From the NCBI RefSeq assembly GCF_003426945.1, contig NZ_QURO01000004.1, positions 1,785,501 to 1,849,500 of the forward strand: a stretch of DNA of 64,000 nucleotides, read 5' to 3'. Source of the DNA: Thermus sediminis (GTDB lineage Bacteria > Deinococcota > Deinococci > Deinococcales > Thermaceae). This document shows positions 34,834 to 43,807 of this stretch, one piece after another. The position numbers were made by a program, and so were the translations under genes. The notes below the pieces were generated by a model. That model was not told the DNA's origin and searched no databases. It saw only the letters and a list, made by a program, of their open reading frames with translations. Every line of letters begins with the position of its first letter. Position 1 is the stretch's first letter.

Positions 34834-36051
34834 GTGGCCCTTTTGGTTCAAAAGTACGGCGGCACCTCCGTAGGCGACCTGGAGCGCATCCACAAGGTGG
34901 CCCAGCGCATCGCCCATTACCGGGAGAAGGGGCATAGGCTTGCGGTGGTGGTCTCCGCCATGGGGCACACCACCGACGAGCTCATCGCCCTGGCCAAGCG
35001 GGTGCACCCCAGGCCCCCTTTTAGGGAGCTAGACCTCCTCACCACCACGGGGGAGCAGGTCTCCGTGGCCCTCCTTTCCATGCAGCTTTGGGCCATGGGC
35101 ATCCTCGCCCGGGGGTTTGTCCAGCACCAAATCGGCATCAGGACGGACGGGCGCTACGGGGACGCCCGGATTCTGGAGGTGGACCCACGCCGAATCCAGC
35201 AGGCCTTGAACGAGGGCTACGTGGCGGTGATCGCCGGCTTCATGGGCACCACCGCGGAAGGGGAGATCACCACCTTGGGCCGGGGGGGCTCGGACACCAC
35301 CGCCGTGGCCATCGCCGCCGCCTTGGGGGCCAAGGAGTGCGAGATCTATACGGACACCGAAGGGGTCTACACCACCGACCCCCACCTGATCCCCGAGGCC
35401 AGGAAGCTAGAGGCCATCGGCTACGACCAGATGCTGGAGATGGCCGCCTTGGGGGCCAGGGTCTTGCACCCTAGGGCGGTCTACTACGCCAAGCGCTACG
35501 GGGTGGTCCTCCACGTGCGCAGTAGCTTCTCCTACAACCCCGGTACCTTGGTGAAGGAGGTGGCTATGGAGATGGGCAAATCGGTGACGGGCGCGGCCTT
35601 GGACCTGGACCATGCCCAGATCGGCCTCATCGGCATTCCCGATCAGCCGGGCATCGCCGCCAAGGTCTTCCAGGCCTTGGCAGCAAAGGGCATTGCCGTG
35701 GACATGATCATCCAGGGGGTCCCCGGCCACGACCCTTCCCGGCAGCAGATGGCCTTCACGGTGAAGAAGGACTTCGCCCAGGAGGCCCTCGAGGCCCTGG
35801 AGCCCGTTCTGGCGGAGATCGGGGGGGAGGCCGTCCTCAGGCCCGAGATCGCCAAGGTCTCCATTGTGGGCGTGGGCCTGGCCTCGGCCCCGGAGATCCC
35901 CGCCAGGATGTTCCAGGCGGTGGCCTCCGTCGGGGCGAACATTGAGATGATCGCCACCAGCGAGGTGCGCCTCTCCGTCATCATCCCCGCCGCCTACGCC
36001 GAGGCCGCCTTGAGGGCCGTGCACCAGGCCTTTGAGCTGGACAGGGCCTGA
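34834..36051 (+). CDS. lysC: Aspartate kinase (alpha subunit; internal start gives beta subunit)
   Basis: 405 residues from GTG 34834, the size of T. thermophilus aspartokinase. Phosphorylates aspartate at the head of the threonine/methionine and lysine-related branch. The kinase domain opens with LLVQKYGGTSVGDLERI, with GRGGSDTTAVAIAAAL and YTDTEGVYTTDP further on. Two ACT domains follow from about residue 265 (IGLIGIPDQPGIAAKVFQAL and SIVGVGLASAPEIPARMFQA), where threonine feedback acts in the family. An in-frame internal start at 35566 with its own Shine-Dalgarno would give a 161-residue ACT-only beta subunit, as known in Thermus. The GTG has AAGGAGGG in front. Confidence 0.96.
   Translation: MALLVQKYGGTSVGDLERIHKVAQRIAHYREKGHRLAVVVSAMGHTTDELIALAKRVHPRPPFRELDLLTTTGEQVSVALLSMQLWAMGILARGFVQHQIGIRTDGRYGDARILEVDPRRIQQALNEGYVAVIAGFMGTTAEGEITTLGRGGSDTTAVAIAAALGAKECEIYTDTEGVYTTDPHLIPEARKLEAIGYDQMLEMAALGARVLHPRAVYYAKRYGVVLHVRSSFSYNPGTLVKEVAMEMGKSVTGAALDLDHAQIGLIGIPDQPGIAAKVFQALAAKGIAVDMIIQGVPGHDPSRQQMAFTVKKDFAQEALEALEPVLAEIGGEAVLRPEIAKVSIVGVGLASAPEIPARMFQAVASVGANIEMIATSEVRLSVIIPAAYAEAALRAVHQAFELDRA
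35554..35568 (+). promoter_or_regulatory. Internal ribosome binding site and start of the aspartate kinase beta subunit
   Basis: AAGGAGGTGGCTATG: a strong Shine-Dalgarno 5-6 bases before an in-frame ATG at 35566. The product would be exactly 161 residues to the shared stop, the size known for the Thermus beta subunit. Confidence 0.75.
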
Positions 36052-36089
36052 CGGCCTACCCCTGGGTGGCGGAGGCGCGGGCGCGAGGG

Positions 36090-36141
36090 AAGGGTCTAGG
36101 GGCAAGCGTCCAGGGCCATGTGCGTTTGACCCTAGACCCTT
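36090..36141. repeat. 12-bp perfect inverted repeat between lysC and mdh
   Basis: AAGGGTCTAGGG (36090-36101) and CCCTAGACCCTT (36130-36141), 28 bases apart, between convergent genes. It could form a bidirectional terminator stem, or be a protein site. Confidence 0.6.
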
Positions 36142-36144
36142 GAC

Positions 36145-37128
36145 CTAAATCAGCCCCAGCGCCTTCACCTGGGCCATCTCGTCCAGGAGCTCCTTTGCGG
36201 TGATCTCCATGCGCCTCCGGGCGAACTCGCCCACCTCCAGCCCCTCCACGATCCGGTACGCCCCGTCCTTGGCGGTCGTGGGGAAGGAGTAGACGATCCC
36301 CTCGGGGAGGCCGTACTCCCCCTGGGAGGGGACGGCCATGGAGACGAAGTCCCCTTCGGGGGTGCCCAGGGCCCAGTCGCGCATGTGCTCAATGGCGGCG
36401 TTGGCGGCGCTGGCGGCGGAGGAGGCCCCCCGGGCCTGGATGATGGCCGCCCCTCGCTCCGCTACGGTGGGGATGAAGGTCTTCTCGTACCACTCCATGT
36501 CCACAAGGTCCAGGGCGGGTTTCCCATCCACCTCGGCGTGGAAGAGGTCGGGGAACATGGTGGAGGAGTGGTTACCCCAGACGGCGAGGCGGCGGATGCG
36601 GCCCACGGGCACCCCGGTCTTCTTGGCGAGCTGGGCCTTGGCCCGGTTGTGGTCCAGGCGGGTCATGGCGGTGAAGTTCCTGGGGTTGAGGCCGGGGGCG
36701 TTCTTGTAGGCGATGAGGGCATTGGTGTTGGCGGGATTGCCCACCACCAGGACCTTCACCTCCTTCTTGGCCACCTCCGCCAGGGCCCGGCCCTGCTCGG
36801 TGAAGATCTTGCCGTTTAGCTCCAGGAGGTCCCGCCTTTCCATCCCTGCCTTCCTGGGGGCAGCCCCCACCAGGAGGGCGTAGTCGGCGTCCTTGAAGGC
36901 CACCTTGGGGTCATCGGAGGCCTCGATGCCGGCGAGAAGGGGGAAGGCGCCGTCCTCCAGCTCCATGATGACCCCTTCCAGGGCTCTCATGGCCTGGGGG
37001 ATCTCCAGGAGTTGCAGGATCACGGGCTGGTCCTTGCCCAGCATCTCCCCCGCGGCGATGCGGAAGAGGAGGCTGTAGCCGATCTGGCCTGCGGCGCCGG
37101 TCACCGCCACGCGAACGGGGCTTTTCAT
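36145..37128 (-). CDS. mdh: Malate dehydrogenase
   Basis: 327 residues from ATG 37128, with AAGGAGG in front; the longer open frame has no family similarity upstream. NAD motif [21 protein letters not shown] at the N-terminus, [36 protein letters not shown] with the catalytic Asp/Arg region, and [11 protein letters not shown] with the catalytic His. Interconverts malate and oxaloacetate in the TCA cycle. It is nearly the same as the well-studied Thermus enzyme. Confidence 0.97.
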   Translation of the reverse strand: MKSPVRVAVTGAAGQIGYSLLFRIAAGEMLGKDQPVILQLLEIPQAMRALEGVIMELEDGAFPLLAGIEASDDPKVAFKDADYALLVGAAPRKAGMERRDLLELNGKIFTEQGRALAEVAKKEVKVLVVGNPANTNALIAYKNAPGLNPRNFTAMTRLDHNRAKAQLAKKTGVPVGRIRRLAVWGNHSSTMFPDLFHAEVDGKPALDLVDMEWYEKTFIPTVAERGAAIIQARGASSAASAANAAIEHMRDWALGTPEGDFVSMAVPSQGEYGLPEGIVYSFPTTAKDGAYRIVEGLEVGEFARRRMEITAKELLDEMAQVKALGLI

Positions 37129-37159
37129 CTTTACCTCCTTCGGGCCTTCGCCCAGGGGG

Positions 37160-37165
37160 ATTTTA
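37160..37165 (-). promoter_or_regulatory. -10 box of mdh (TAAAAT)
   Basis: Minus-strand TAAAAT about 31 bases before the mdh ATG, between it and the dnaG stop; indicates a leadered transcript separate from dnaG. Confidence 0.5.
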
Positions 37166-37169
37166 CCCC

Positions 37170-38900
37170 TTAAAGCCCCCGGTAGACGCGCCTTTCCGCC
37201 TCTATCGCCTGGTCCAGCTCCTGGATCTCCCGGAGGAGGTCCTGGCTGGGGTTTTGCCCCAGGCGCTCCTTCAGCTTGGCCCGGCGCTCCAAGTAGTAGG
37301 CCTCCCGCAAGCGGGCCAAGGCCTTCTCCACCACCTCGGGGAGGCGGGGGGCCTCCACCTCGGGGGCCAGCATCAGCCTCTCCAGGAAGATGCCCCCGGC
37401 CTCCTTGCGGCTTAGGACCCCGCGCAGGTAATCCTTGCGGGGCTCTTTGCGGGCCAGCTCCAGAAACTCTGCCAGAATGGAACCCTCGGGGGGCCAGGTG
37501 TGATCGGCCACGTAGAGGGTCCATTCCAGGAAGCTTTCCTGGGGCAAGGAGAGCAGGAGGGCGATCACGTCTAGCTCCAGGAGAAGGGTGCGGTTCCTTG
37601 GCTCCGCCTTAGGAGCTAGGGGCGGTGGGGGTTTGCCCCGCTTGCGGGCCTGGAGGTAGGCGTCTAGCTCCTGGGGAAAAAGCCCCAGGCGCTCGGCCAC
37701 CAGGGCCTTGAGGCGTTCGGCCACCGGGTCAAAGGGCTCGGGGGATAGCATCCTTGGGGTGAGGGCCTCGAGGACCTTCCTCTTGTGCTCGGGCCGGGCG
37801 AGGTCCAGGCCCTTGATGGCCTCCTGGAAGCGGAACTCCACCTCGGGGAGGGCCTCCTCTAGGGCCTTTTGGAAGAGCGCCTTCCCCTCGGGGTGGAGGA
37901 GGAGCTCCCCCGGGTCCTTGGCAGGGAGGCGCAGGGCGTAGAAGAGGAACCCCCGGGCCATTTCCAGGTCCAGGCTCTGGAGGGTGGCCCTCTGCCCGGC
38001 CTGGTCGGCGTCAAAGGCGAGGTAGACCTCCCGTACCTCCTGGGCCTTGAGGAGCCGGGCCTGCTCCTCGGAAAGGCCCGAGCCAAGGACGGCCACGGTC
38101 TCGGCGAAGCCCATCTGGTGCAGGGCGATGGCGTCAAAAAGCCCCTCCACCACGACCGCCCGGCCTTCCCGGAGCCTTTCCTTGGCCTCAGGGAAGGCGA
38201 AGAGCACCTCGCGCTTGCGGAAGAGGGAGGTTTCCGGGGAGTTCAGGTACTTGGGGATCTCGTCCCCCAAGGCCCTCCCTGCGAAGGCCAAGATCCGGCC
38301 CAGGTGGTCCTTGATGGGGAAGGTGATCCGGCCCCGGAAGCGGTCGTAGTACCGCCCCTCCTTTTCCGCCAGCACCCCCGCCCTAAGCCCCTCCTCTGGG
38401 CTTACCCCGTGGCGGGCCAGGTGGGTGAGGAGGCCATCCCCCTTGGGGGGGGCGTAGCCCAGGCCGAAGCGGGCCAGGCTCTCCCCGCTCAGGCCCCGGC
38501 CCTTGAGGTAGGCCTGGGCCTCGGGGTGGGCCTTTAGGCCCTCTTGGAAGTAGGCCTGGGCCAGCTTCAGGACCTCGTAGAGCTCCTTCCGCCGCTCCCC
38601 CCCGCCCCGCCTGGGGAGCTCCACCCCGGCCTCCTCCGCCAGGCGCTCCAGGGCGGTCTGGAAGTCCAGGCCCTCCATCCTCTCCACGAAGGCGATCAGG
38701 TCCCCCCCCGCCTTGCAGCCGAAGCAGTGGAAGAGCCCCTTCTCCTCGTCTACGTAGAAGGAGGGGGTCTTCTCCTGGTGGAAGGGGCAGAGGCCCTTCC
38801 AGCGCCCCCGGCCTGCGGGCCTGAGGGCCACGTGGCGGGAGACCACCTCCCTTAGGGAGAGGCGGCGCTTGATGGCCTCTACTACGTGGACTAAGTCCAT
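37170..38900 (-). CDS. dnaG: DNA primase DnaG
   Basis: 576 residues from ATG 38900 ([16 protein letters not shown]). N-terminal CHC2 zinc finger ([20 protein letters not shown], then HCFGC), the RNA polymerase catalytic core with [24 protein letters not shown] and the TOPRIM acidic motifs [11 protein letters not shown] and [11 protein letters not shown], and a C-terminal helicase-binding region. Makes RNA primers for replication. The open frame continues 45 codons upstream but without similarity. A TATGCT box is at 38941-38946 and GGGGAAAGG precedes the ATG. Confidence 0.97.
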   Translation of the reverse strand: MDLVHVVEAIKRRLSLREVVSRHVALRPAGRGRWKGLCPFHQEKTPSFYVDEEKGLFHCFGCKAGGDLIAFVERMEGLDFQTALERLAEEAGVELPRRGGGERRKELYEVLKLAQAYFQEGLKAHPEAQAYLKGRGLSGESLARFGLGYAPPKGDGLLTHLARHGVSPEEGLRAGVLAEKEGRYYDRFRGRITFPIKDHLGRILAFAGRALGDEIPKYLNSPETSLFRKREVLFAFPEAKERLREGRAVVVEGLFDAIALHQMGFAETVAVLGSGLSEEQARLLKAQEVREVYLAFDADQAGQRATLQSLDLEMARGFLFYALRLPAKDPGELLLHPEGKALFQKALEEALPEVEFRFQEAIKGLDLARPEHKRKVLEALTPRMLSPEPFDPVAERLKALVAERLGLFPQELDAYLQARKRGKPPPPLAPKAEPRNRTLLLELDVIALLLSLPQESFLEWTLYVADHTWPPEGSILAEFLELARKEPRKDYLRGVLSRKEAGGIFLERLMLAPEVEAPRLPEVVEKALARLREAYYLERRAKLKERLGQNPSQDLLREIQELDQAIEAERRVYRGL

Positions 38901-39069
38901 ACCTTTCCCCGGCCGCGCCAGGCCTACGAGCCTACCTTCTAGCATACCGCACCCCCGGAGGGCCCTGCCCCTCACCAGGAGGGCCACCTCCCGGCCGCGG
39001 GCGGGAGGCGCTCGGGGGCGAATCCCGGGATTCACCCCAGCCTCTCCCGGGGCTCGAGGGGTTTTCCCC

Positions 39070-39480
39070 TCACTCCCGGAAGAGCATCAGGGGGGGCCAG
39101 AGGAGGACCTCGGCCCGCTCGGGCAAAGGGGTTTCCCCGTGGACCAGGAGGGGGATGGGGCCTTCCAGAAGGTAAAACCCCTCCCCCAGGGGCCTCGCCC
39201 TTCCCCCCAGGCGGTAGACGGGGCCTTTCCGTTCCAAGAAGGGGTCTCCCTCCAGGGGCCTCGCCTCCCGCACCAGCCCGTGCAGGAGGGCCCGCACCCG
39301 GCCCGTGGGGGCTGGGGGGGCTCCCCGGTCAAAGGCGTAGACCAACTGCCCCGCCACCAGGACCTCCAGGAGGGGGCTCCCCCAGGGCTCGGGGAAGAGG
39401 TGGACCTCCAGGGCGTAGGCTTGGAAGCGGGCGAAAAAGGCCTCCGGGCTCTCCTCGAGGACCATCCCCTCGGGACGCAT
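39070..39480 (-). CDS. Hypothetical protein
   Basis: 136 residues, not recognised. Mostly beta-rich with Pro/Gly turns ([39 protein letters not shown]). There is no signal peptide or membrane helix. ATG 39480 lies 6 bases after a TAAACT box that overlaps the helicase stop codon, which supports a real, leaderless gene. It sits between a helicase and primase genes, but that alone does not assign it to DNA metabolism. Confidence 0.7.
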   Translation of the reverse strand: MRPEGMVLEESPEAFFARFQAYALEVHLFPEPWGSPLLEVLVAGQLVYAFDRGAPPAPTGRVRALLHGLVREARPLEGDPFLERKGPVYRLGGRARPLGEGFYLLEGPIPLLVHGETPLPERAEVLLWPPLMLFRE

Positions 39481-39486
39481 GAGAGG

Positions 39487-39492
39487 AGTTTA
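39487..39492 (-). promoter_or_regulatory. -10 box of the 136-residue hypothetical gene (TAAACT)
   Basis: TAAACT overlapping the upstream helicase TAA stop, 6 bases from the ATG. Confidence 0.55.
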
Positions 39493-41690
39493 ATGCACCA
39501 CCCGAGGGGGGAGGGAGAGGGCCAGGTTGGCGGCTAGCATCAAGGCCGCCCTCTTGTCCAGGTACTGGTTGCCGTTGCCGCACTTGGGGGAGAGGACGCA
39601 CCGGGGGCAGCCCTCCTCGCAGGGGCAGGCCTTGAGGAGTTCCAGGGTGGCCCTAAGCCACTCGGGGAAGCGGCGGGCCGCGGCCCGGGCGTACCCCACG
39701 CCCCCGGGATAGCCGTCGTAGATGAAGACCGTGGGGCCTCCCTCTGAGGGGAGGGGATGGGGGTAGAAGGGGTAGGACAGGCCCCCGAGGTCCTGCCTTT
39801 CCGCCAGGACGAAGAGGGGAAGAAGGCCAATCATGGCGTGCTCCAAGGCGTGGATGCCCCCGGGGATCTGGTGGGGGGGCACCACCTCAGGGGGGTGAAA
39901 CCAGAGGGCCTCGGTGGGGAAGGCGATCTCGGGCAGGAGGAGCGGGACCTCTTCCAGGACGCTTCCCGTGAAGAAGCGCTTCTTCACGTAGCCCACCACC
40001 CGCTCCCGCAGGACCACCCGGCCCACATAGACCCCGTGGCCCACCGCCTCCCCGGAGAGGACCTCCAGGTGGGTCTCCGCCCGGGGCTCGGTGTAGTAGT
40101 CCTCCAGGGCCGGAAGAAGCCAGATCTCCCGCCTTTCCAGGTCAATGTTCCGCACCAGGTAGCTCTCCCCCTGGTGCAGGTAGACCGCCCCCGGATGGGC
40201 CTCCCAGTAGGCCTGACGCTCGTCCAGGTAGCCCAGGACCTCCCCCTCCGGGCCCCGCAGGGTAAAGGTGGCCCCCAGGCCCCTCAGGGTGATCTCCCGG
40301 TGGGGGCGGCGCCTTGGGGTGTGGTACCGCCCGTCCTTCTCCTTGAGCTCCGAGAGGGCCTCGAGGCAGAGGACCTCCTCCCGCCTTAGGGGCATCTCAA
40401 AGGCGGCGGCGTGGAGGTGGAGGGGGCAGAGGACGGGGTTCTTGGGGTCGGCGATGGCCTCCTCCGGGGGGGATTTTAGGAGGAGCTCGGGGCGGTGGAG
40501 GAAGTACTCGTCCAGGGGGTCCTCCCGGGGGATGAAGACCACCAGGGCCCGCCTCTCCCCCCTTCCCGCCCGCCCCGCCCTTTGCCAGAAGGCGGCCATG
40601 GAGCCGGGGTAGCCCACCAGGACCACGGCGTCCAGCTCCCCGATGTCCACCCCGAGCTCCAGGGCGCTGGTGGAGACCAAGACCTGCACCTCCCCCCGCT
40701 TTAGGCTCTCCTCCAGCCGCCTCCTGTCCTTGGCGGTGTAGCCCGCCCGGTAGGGGCGCACCCCGGGGTGGGCGGCGTAGCGGGCGATGAGCTCGGCGCC
40801 CTTGCGGCTGTTGGCGAAGACCAGGGCCCTTAGCCCCCCCTCAGCCAGGGCCCGGGCCAGGTAGGCGGCCTCGAGGAGGGGGCTCCGCCTTCTTTCCCCT
40901 TTCCGGTCCAAGGGCTTGGGCAGGAGGACCAAGAGCTCCCTCTCCGAGCGGGCCACTTCCTCCCTGAGCTCCAGGAAAAGGAGGCCGGTGAGGGCCTCCG
41001 CGTGGGCCTTGGGGTTTTTGATGGTGGCGCTGGCGGCGATGACCTGGGGACTCGCCCCGTAGTGGCGGGCCAGGCGCAGGAGGCGGAAGAGGACCAGGGC
41101 CACGTGGGTGCCAAAGACCCCCCTATAGGCGTGGAGCTCGTCCAGGACCAGGTAGCGAAGCCGGGAGAGGAAGGGGGCCCACTCCCCGTGCCGGGGCAGG
41201 AGGCCATAGTGGAGCATATCGGGGTTGGAGAGGAGGATGAGGCCCTCCTCCCTAGCCCGCCTGCGGGTGGGGCCCGGGGTGTCCCCGTCGTAGGGGAAGA
41301 CCCCTCCCAGGCCCAGGGCCCGGGCCATGGCCCTTAGGCGCGAGAGTTGGTCGTGGGCCAGGGCCTTGGTGGGGAAGAGGAGGAGGCTCGTGCCCCCTTC
41401 CAGGGCCGCCTTCAGCACGGGGACCTGGAAGACCAGGCTCTTCCCGGCGGCGGTGGAGTAGGCCATGACCAGGTTCTTCCCCGCCTCCAATGCCTCAAGG
41501 GCCCGCTTCTGGTGGGCGAAGGGGGTGAGGCCCAGGGCCTTTAGGACCCCGGCAAGGGCCCCCCGTAGGGGGCGGGCCTGGGGGGGGCCTTGGGGATGGT
41601 CTTGGCGAAGGGGATGCGGCCCCGAAACTCCTCCTGGGACTCCAGCCACGCCTGGTAGCTGGGGAACCCCTTCAGGGCCTCGGGCAGCAT
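39490..41690 (-). pseudogene. DEAD/DEAH-box helicase with DUF1998 domain (MrfA/Hrq1-like), frameshifted near the start
   Basis: About 733 residues if repaired. The N-terminus MLPEALKGFPSYQAWLES (ATG 41690, GGAGG in front) is in one frame and stops at PYGGPLPGS; the helicase body from ALAGVLKALGLTPFAHQ onward is in another. Adding one base to the six-C run at 41559-41564 (plus strand) joins them. Motifs: AYSTAAGKS (I), VLDELHAYRG (II), SATIKNP (III), QRAGRAGR (VI), and a C-terminal DUF1998 part with four Cys (CPCEEGCPRC...C). Relatives are 3'-5' DNA repair helicases. Everything else is intact, so the shift may be a base-call error. Confidence 0.82.
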
Positions 41691-41758
41691 CGCATCCTCC
41701 CCTTGGCTTGGCCACAAGCTAGATTGGATCTAGACGAGGACGGCGCGTCTTCTTTAGT

Positions 41759-41786
41759 CCCCGTCCCGGCTTCGGCCAGGACGGGG
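41759..41786 (-). terminator. Hairpin after the HMA-like gene
   Basis: 12-position stem with one mismatch (CCCCGTCCCGGC / GCCAGGACGGGG) around a four-base TTCG (plus-strand) loop, starting 3 bases after the stop codon at 41790. No T tract. Confidence 0.6.
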
Positions 41787-41789
41787 CGC

Positions 41790-41999
41790 TCAGAGCATCC
41801 CCGCCAAGAACCCCTCTTCCCGGATGACGCGGATGAGGTCCATGACCGTGAGGGCCTGGGGGTCGTAGGCCACCATGACCTGGGCCGGCCCCGCGGCCTG
41901 GACCTCTTGCACGCCCTCCAGGGCCTCTAGGGCGTTCAGGATGCGGGCCATCCCCTCCGGGGTAGGCTCTCCCCGGATGCCGATCAGCGCGCGGTTCAT
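41790..41999 (-). CDS. HMA-like small protein lacking the CxxC metal motif
   Basis: 69 residues with the beta-alpha-beta pattern of heavy-metal-associated domains (GMARILNALEALEGVQEVQ, MVAYDPQALTVMDLIRVIREEGF). The metal-binding loop, normally G-M-x-C-x-x-C, reads GIRGEPTPEG and has no Cys, and the whole protein is Cys-free. It therefore cannot carry Cu+ or Zn2+ in the usual way. ATG 41999 is 6 bases from a TAGAAT box. It is followed by a hairpin, so it is a single-gene unit. Confidence 0.75.
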   Translation of the reverse strand: MNRALIGIRGEPTPEGMARILNALEALEGVQEVQAAGPAQVMVAYDPQALTVMDLIRVIREEGFLAGML

Positions 42000-42003
42000 G
42001 CCT

Positions 42004-42426
42004 CTATTCTAAGACCCCCCGCCTCTCCCCCCGTGCCCCCCGGCTCCCCAGGACCCTGACGGCGAGGACCAAAGGCCCCACGGCGAAGCCCTCCTCCAGG
42101 AGGGCCCTTTCCAGGTCCCTCCTTCCAGGGTCCAGATGGAGGGCCACCTCGTAGACCCCGGCGTCGTAGGCGCTCTTCACCACGGCCCTGAGCAGGCCCC
42201 GGAGGGCCTCTTCCGTCCTCCCCTCTATCCGGGTCACCAAGACTGTAGTGGCCTCCCCCTGCCAGACCGCCTGGGCCAGGGCGAAGCCCAAAGGCTCCTC
42301 CGCCTCTGCCAGGAAGGAGTGGCCGGTGCGGGCGAAGAAGCGGAGGGTCCCGAGGCCCAAGGGCCTTTCCCCCGCCACCCGGTTGAGGTGCTCCAGGTCC
42401 TCCTCTGTGAACGGGCGAAAGCGCAT
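42004..42426 (-). CDS. GNAT-like acetyltransferase-fold protein
   Basis: 140 residues. N-terminal RFRPFTEEDLEHLNRVAG is a typical GNAT opening, followed by HSFLAEAEEPLGFALAQAVW (strands 2-4), LRGLLRAVVKSAYDAGVYEVALHL and ALLEEGFAVG (helix 4, strand 7). The acetyl-CoA loop (Q/R-x-x-G-x-G/A) is not clear, so activity is uncertain. Thermus small proteins of this kind have been grouped as a family of unknown function. A GATAAT box lies 6 bases before ATG 42426. Confidence 0.65.
   Translation of the reverse strand: MRFRPFTEEDLEHLNRVAGERPLGLGTLRFFARTGHSFLAEAEEPLGFALAQAVWQGEATTVLVTRIEGRTEEALRGLLRAVVKSAYDAGVYEVALHLDPGRRDLERALLEEGFAVGPLVLAVRVLGSRGARGERRGVLE
42006..42011 (-). promoter_or_regulatory. 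-10 box of the HMA-like gene (TAGAAT)
   Basis: TAGAAT with 6 bases to ATG 41999, overlapping the end of the GNAT-like gene. Confidence 0.55.
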
Positions 42427-42432
42427 GGATCC

Positions 42433-42438
42433 ATTATC
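42433..42438 (-). promoter_or_regulatory. -10 box of the GNAT-like gene (GATAAT)
   Basis: GATAAT with 6 bases to ATG 42426; the first base departs from TANNNT. It overlaps the stop of the vWA gene. Confidence 0.4.
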
Positions 42439-43756
42439 CCTCCCTGCGCCTCAGGAAGAGGAGGGCCTCGAGGAGGAGGACCATCCCCGCCAAAAGGGCC
42501 AGGTAGCCCCCCAGGCCCCCTGGGGCCTGGGGCAGGAAGCTTTCGCCCGGGACGGGGAGCAGGGTTTCCTCGGGGGAGAGGAGGCCCTCCCGCACCTCGC
42601 GGTGGGGCCTGAGGAAGTTGTAGACGAGGAGGGGGAAGAAGGGCCGGTCCTGGACTGCGGGAAGGGGCGGGAGGTAGAGCCCCCCTTCCGCCATATAGAT
42701 GAGGCCCACCCCCCCCTCCCCCTCGGCCAGGGGGCGCCAGGGGCCGAGGGGTTCAGGGGGCGGGGGGAGGCTCTCCCCCAGGAGGGCCACCCCCTCGAGG
42801 AGGGGGTGGGGGGTGGTGAGGAGGACGGGGGTGGGGCTTCCCCCAGAAGGGGCCAGGTAAAGGGTAGGCCCATCGGGAAGCCCTTCTGGGACACCGATGA
42901 GGACCCGGACCTCCCCCCCGGGGACGGCCCCTAGGAGGAGGAAGAGGCGCTCCAGAGCGGGGAGCCTGGGGTAGTCCACCGGGAGGCGCCTCAGGCCGAA
43001 GGCGGCCTCGTCGTCCAAGGGGAGGGCGTCCTCCCCCAGGAGCCGGGCGGCGAAGGAAGTGGGGAGGTCCGCGAGGGGGGCGAAGCCCCTGGGGGGGACG
43101 AGGACCTCATGGACCCTTCCCCCCACCTCCACCCGGGCCACCAGGGGGCGGTTTGCGCTGTTCCCCAGGGCTAAGAACCCCGGGGCCACGGCCACGATGC
43201 CCAGGTTCTCCCTAGGGCTTCCCACGCCCAGGTACCCCTCGGCCCCAGGGGGTGGGGGCCGGTCCGTGGCCACCACCACCGGGGCCTTGAGGAGCCTCCT
43301 CCCCAGGGCCATGGCCTCCTCTAGGTCCGCCCTCCGGTCCCCAGCCTCCAGGGCCAGGAGCTGCCCCCTCAGGGCCACCCCCGGGGCGGGACCGAAGGCC
43401 TCCGGCCGCTCCCCCGCCCGCACCAAGACGGCCTCCGGGGCCCTCTCCAGAAGGGGGAGGAGCCGCTCCTTGGCCAGGTCCAGGCGGGTCCTTCCCCCTT
43501 CCCGGACGGCCATGCTGGCGGAGGCGTCCACCACGAAGACCATAGGGGAGGAGCCCAGGGGGGGATCCTCGAGGGCCACCACCACCAGGCCCGCCCCCAG
43601 GAGGAGGAGAAGGAGCCTCGGGTCCAGCCTAGGCCGAAAGCGCCTTGCCCTGCCCCGCTTCCAAAGCCACACCCCAGCCCAGGGCCTGGGCTTGGGGGCC
43701 CGCCTCCGGTAGAGGAGGTAGACCAAGAGGAGTACAGGGAGGAGAAGCCAGAGCAA
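42434..43756 (-). CDS. BatA-like membrane protein with von Willebrand A domain
   Basis: About 440 residues. A hydrophobic N-terminus (LLWLLLPVLLLVYLLY), a second helix (RLLLLLLGAGLVVVAL), a vWA domain with MIDAS motif VFVVDASASMAVREGG, a large beta-rich part, and a C-terminal helix (GYLALLAGMVLLLEALLFL) match the BatA/BatB and related membrane proteins. Their partner MoxR ATPase is not in the window. The start is uncertain: TTG 43756, with AAGGGGG in front, gives the expected N-terminus; the open frame continues through the divergent tsaD gene. Function is unknown, likely envelope-related. Confidence 0.72.
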   Translation of the reverse strand: MLWLLLPVLLLVYLLYRRRAPKPRPWAGVWLWKRGRARRFRPRLDPRLLLLLLGAGLVVVALEDPPLGSSPMVFVVDASASMAVREGGRTRLDLAKERLLPLLERAPEAVLVRAGERPEAFGPAPGVALRGQLLALEAGDRRADLEEAMALGRRLLKAPVVVATDRPPPPGAEGYLGVGSPRENLGIVAVAPGFLALGNSANRPLVARVEVGGRVHEVLVPPRGFAPLADLPTSFAARLLGEDALPLDDEAAFGLRRLPVDYPRLPALERLFLLLGAVPGGEVRVLIGVPEGLPDGPTLYLAPSGGSPTPVLLTTPHPLLEGVALLGESLPPPPEPLGPWRPLAEGEGGVGLIYMAEGGLYLPPLPAVQDRPFFPLLVYNFLRPHREVREGLLSPEETLLPVPGESFLPQAPGGLGGYLALLAGMVLLLEALLFLRRREG

Positions 43757-43791
43757 CCCCCTTAAGCTTAGCCCCAGGACGGCCCCTTTGC

Positions 43792-43797
43792 TAGAGT
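43792..43797 (+). promoter_or_regulatory. -10 box of tsaD (TAGAGT)
   Basis: TAGAGT with 10 bases to ATG 43808; it overlaps the alternative GTG at 43796 and so argues against that start. Confidence 0.45.
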
Positions 43798-43807
43798 GCG
43801 AAAGGGG

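Noticed and set aside
37129-37524. N-terminal extension of mdh
   Set aside because: The open frame runs on, but it overlaps dnaG and lacks similarity; ATG 37128 has a strong ribosome binding site.
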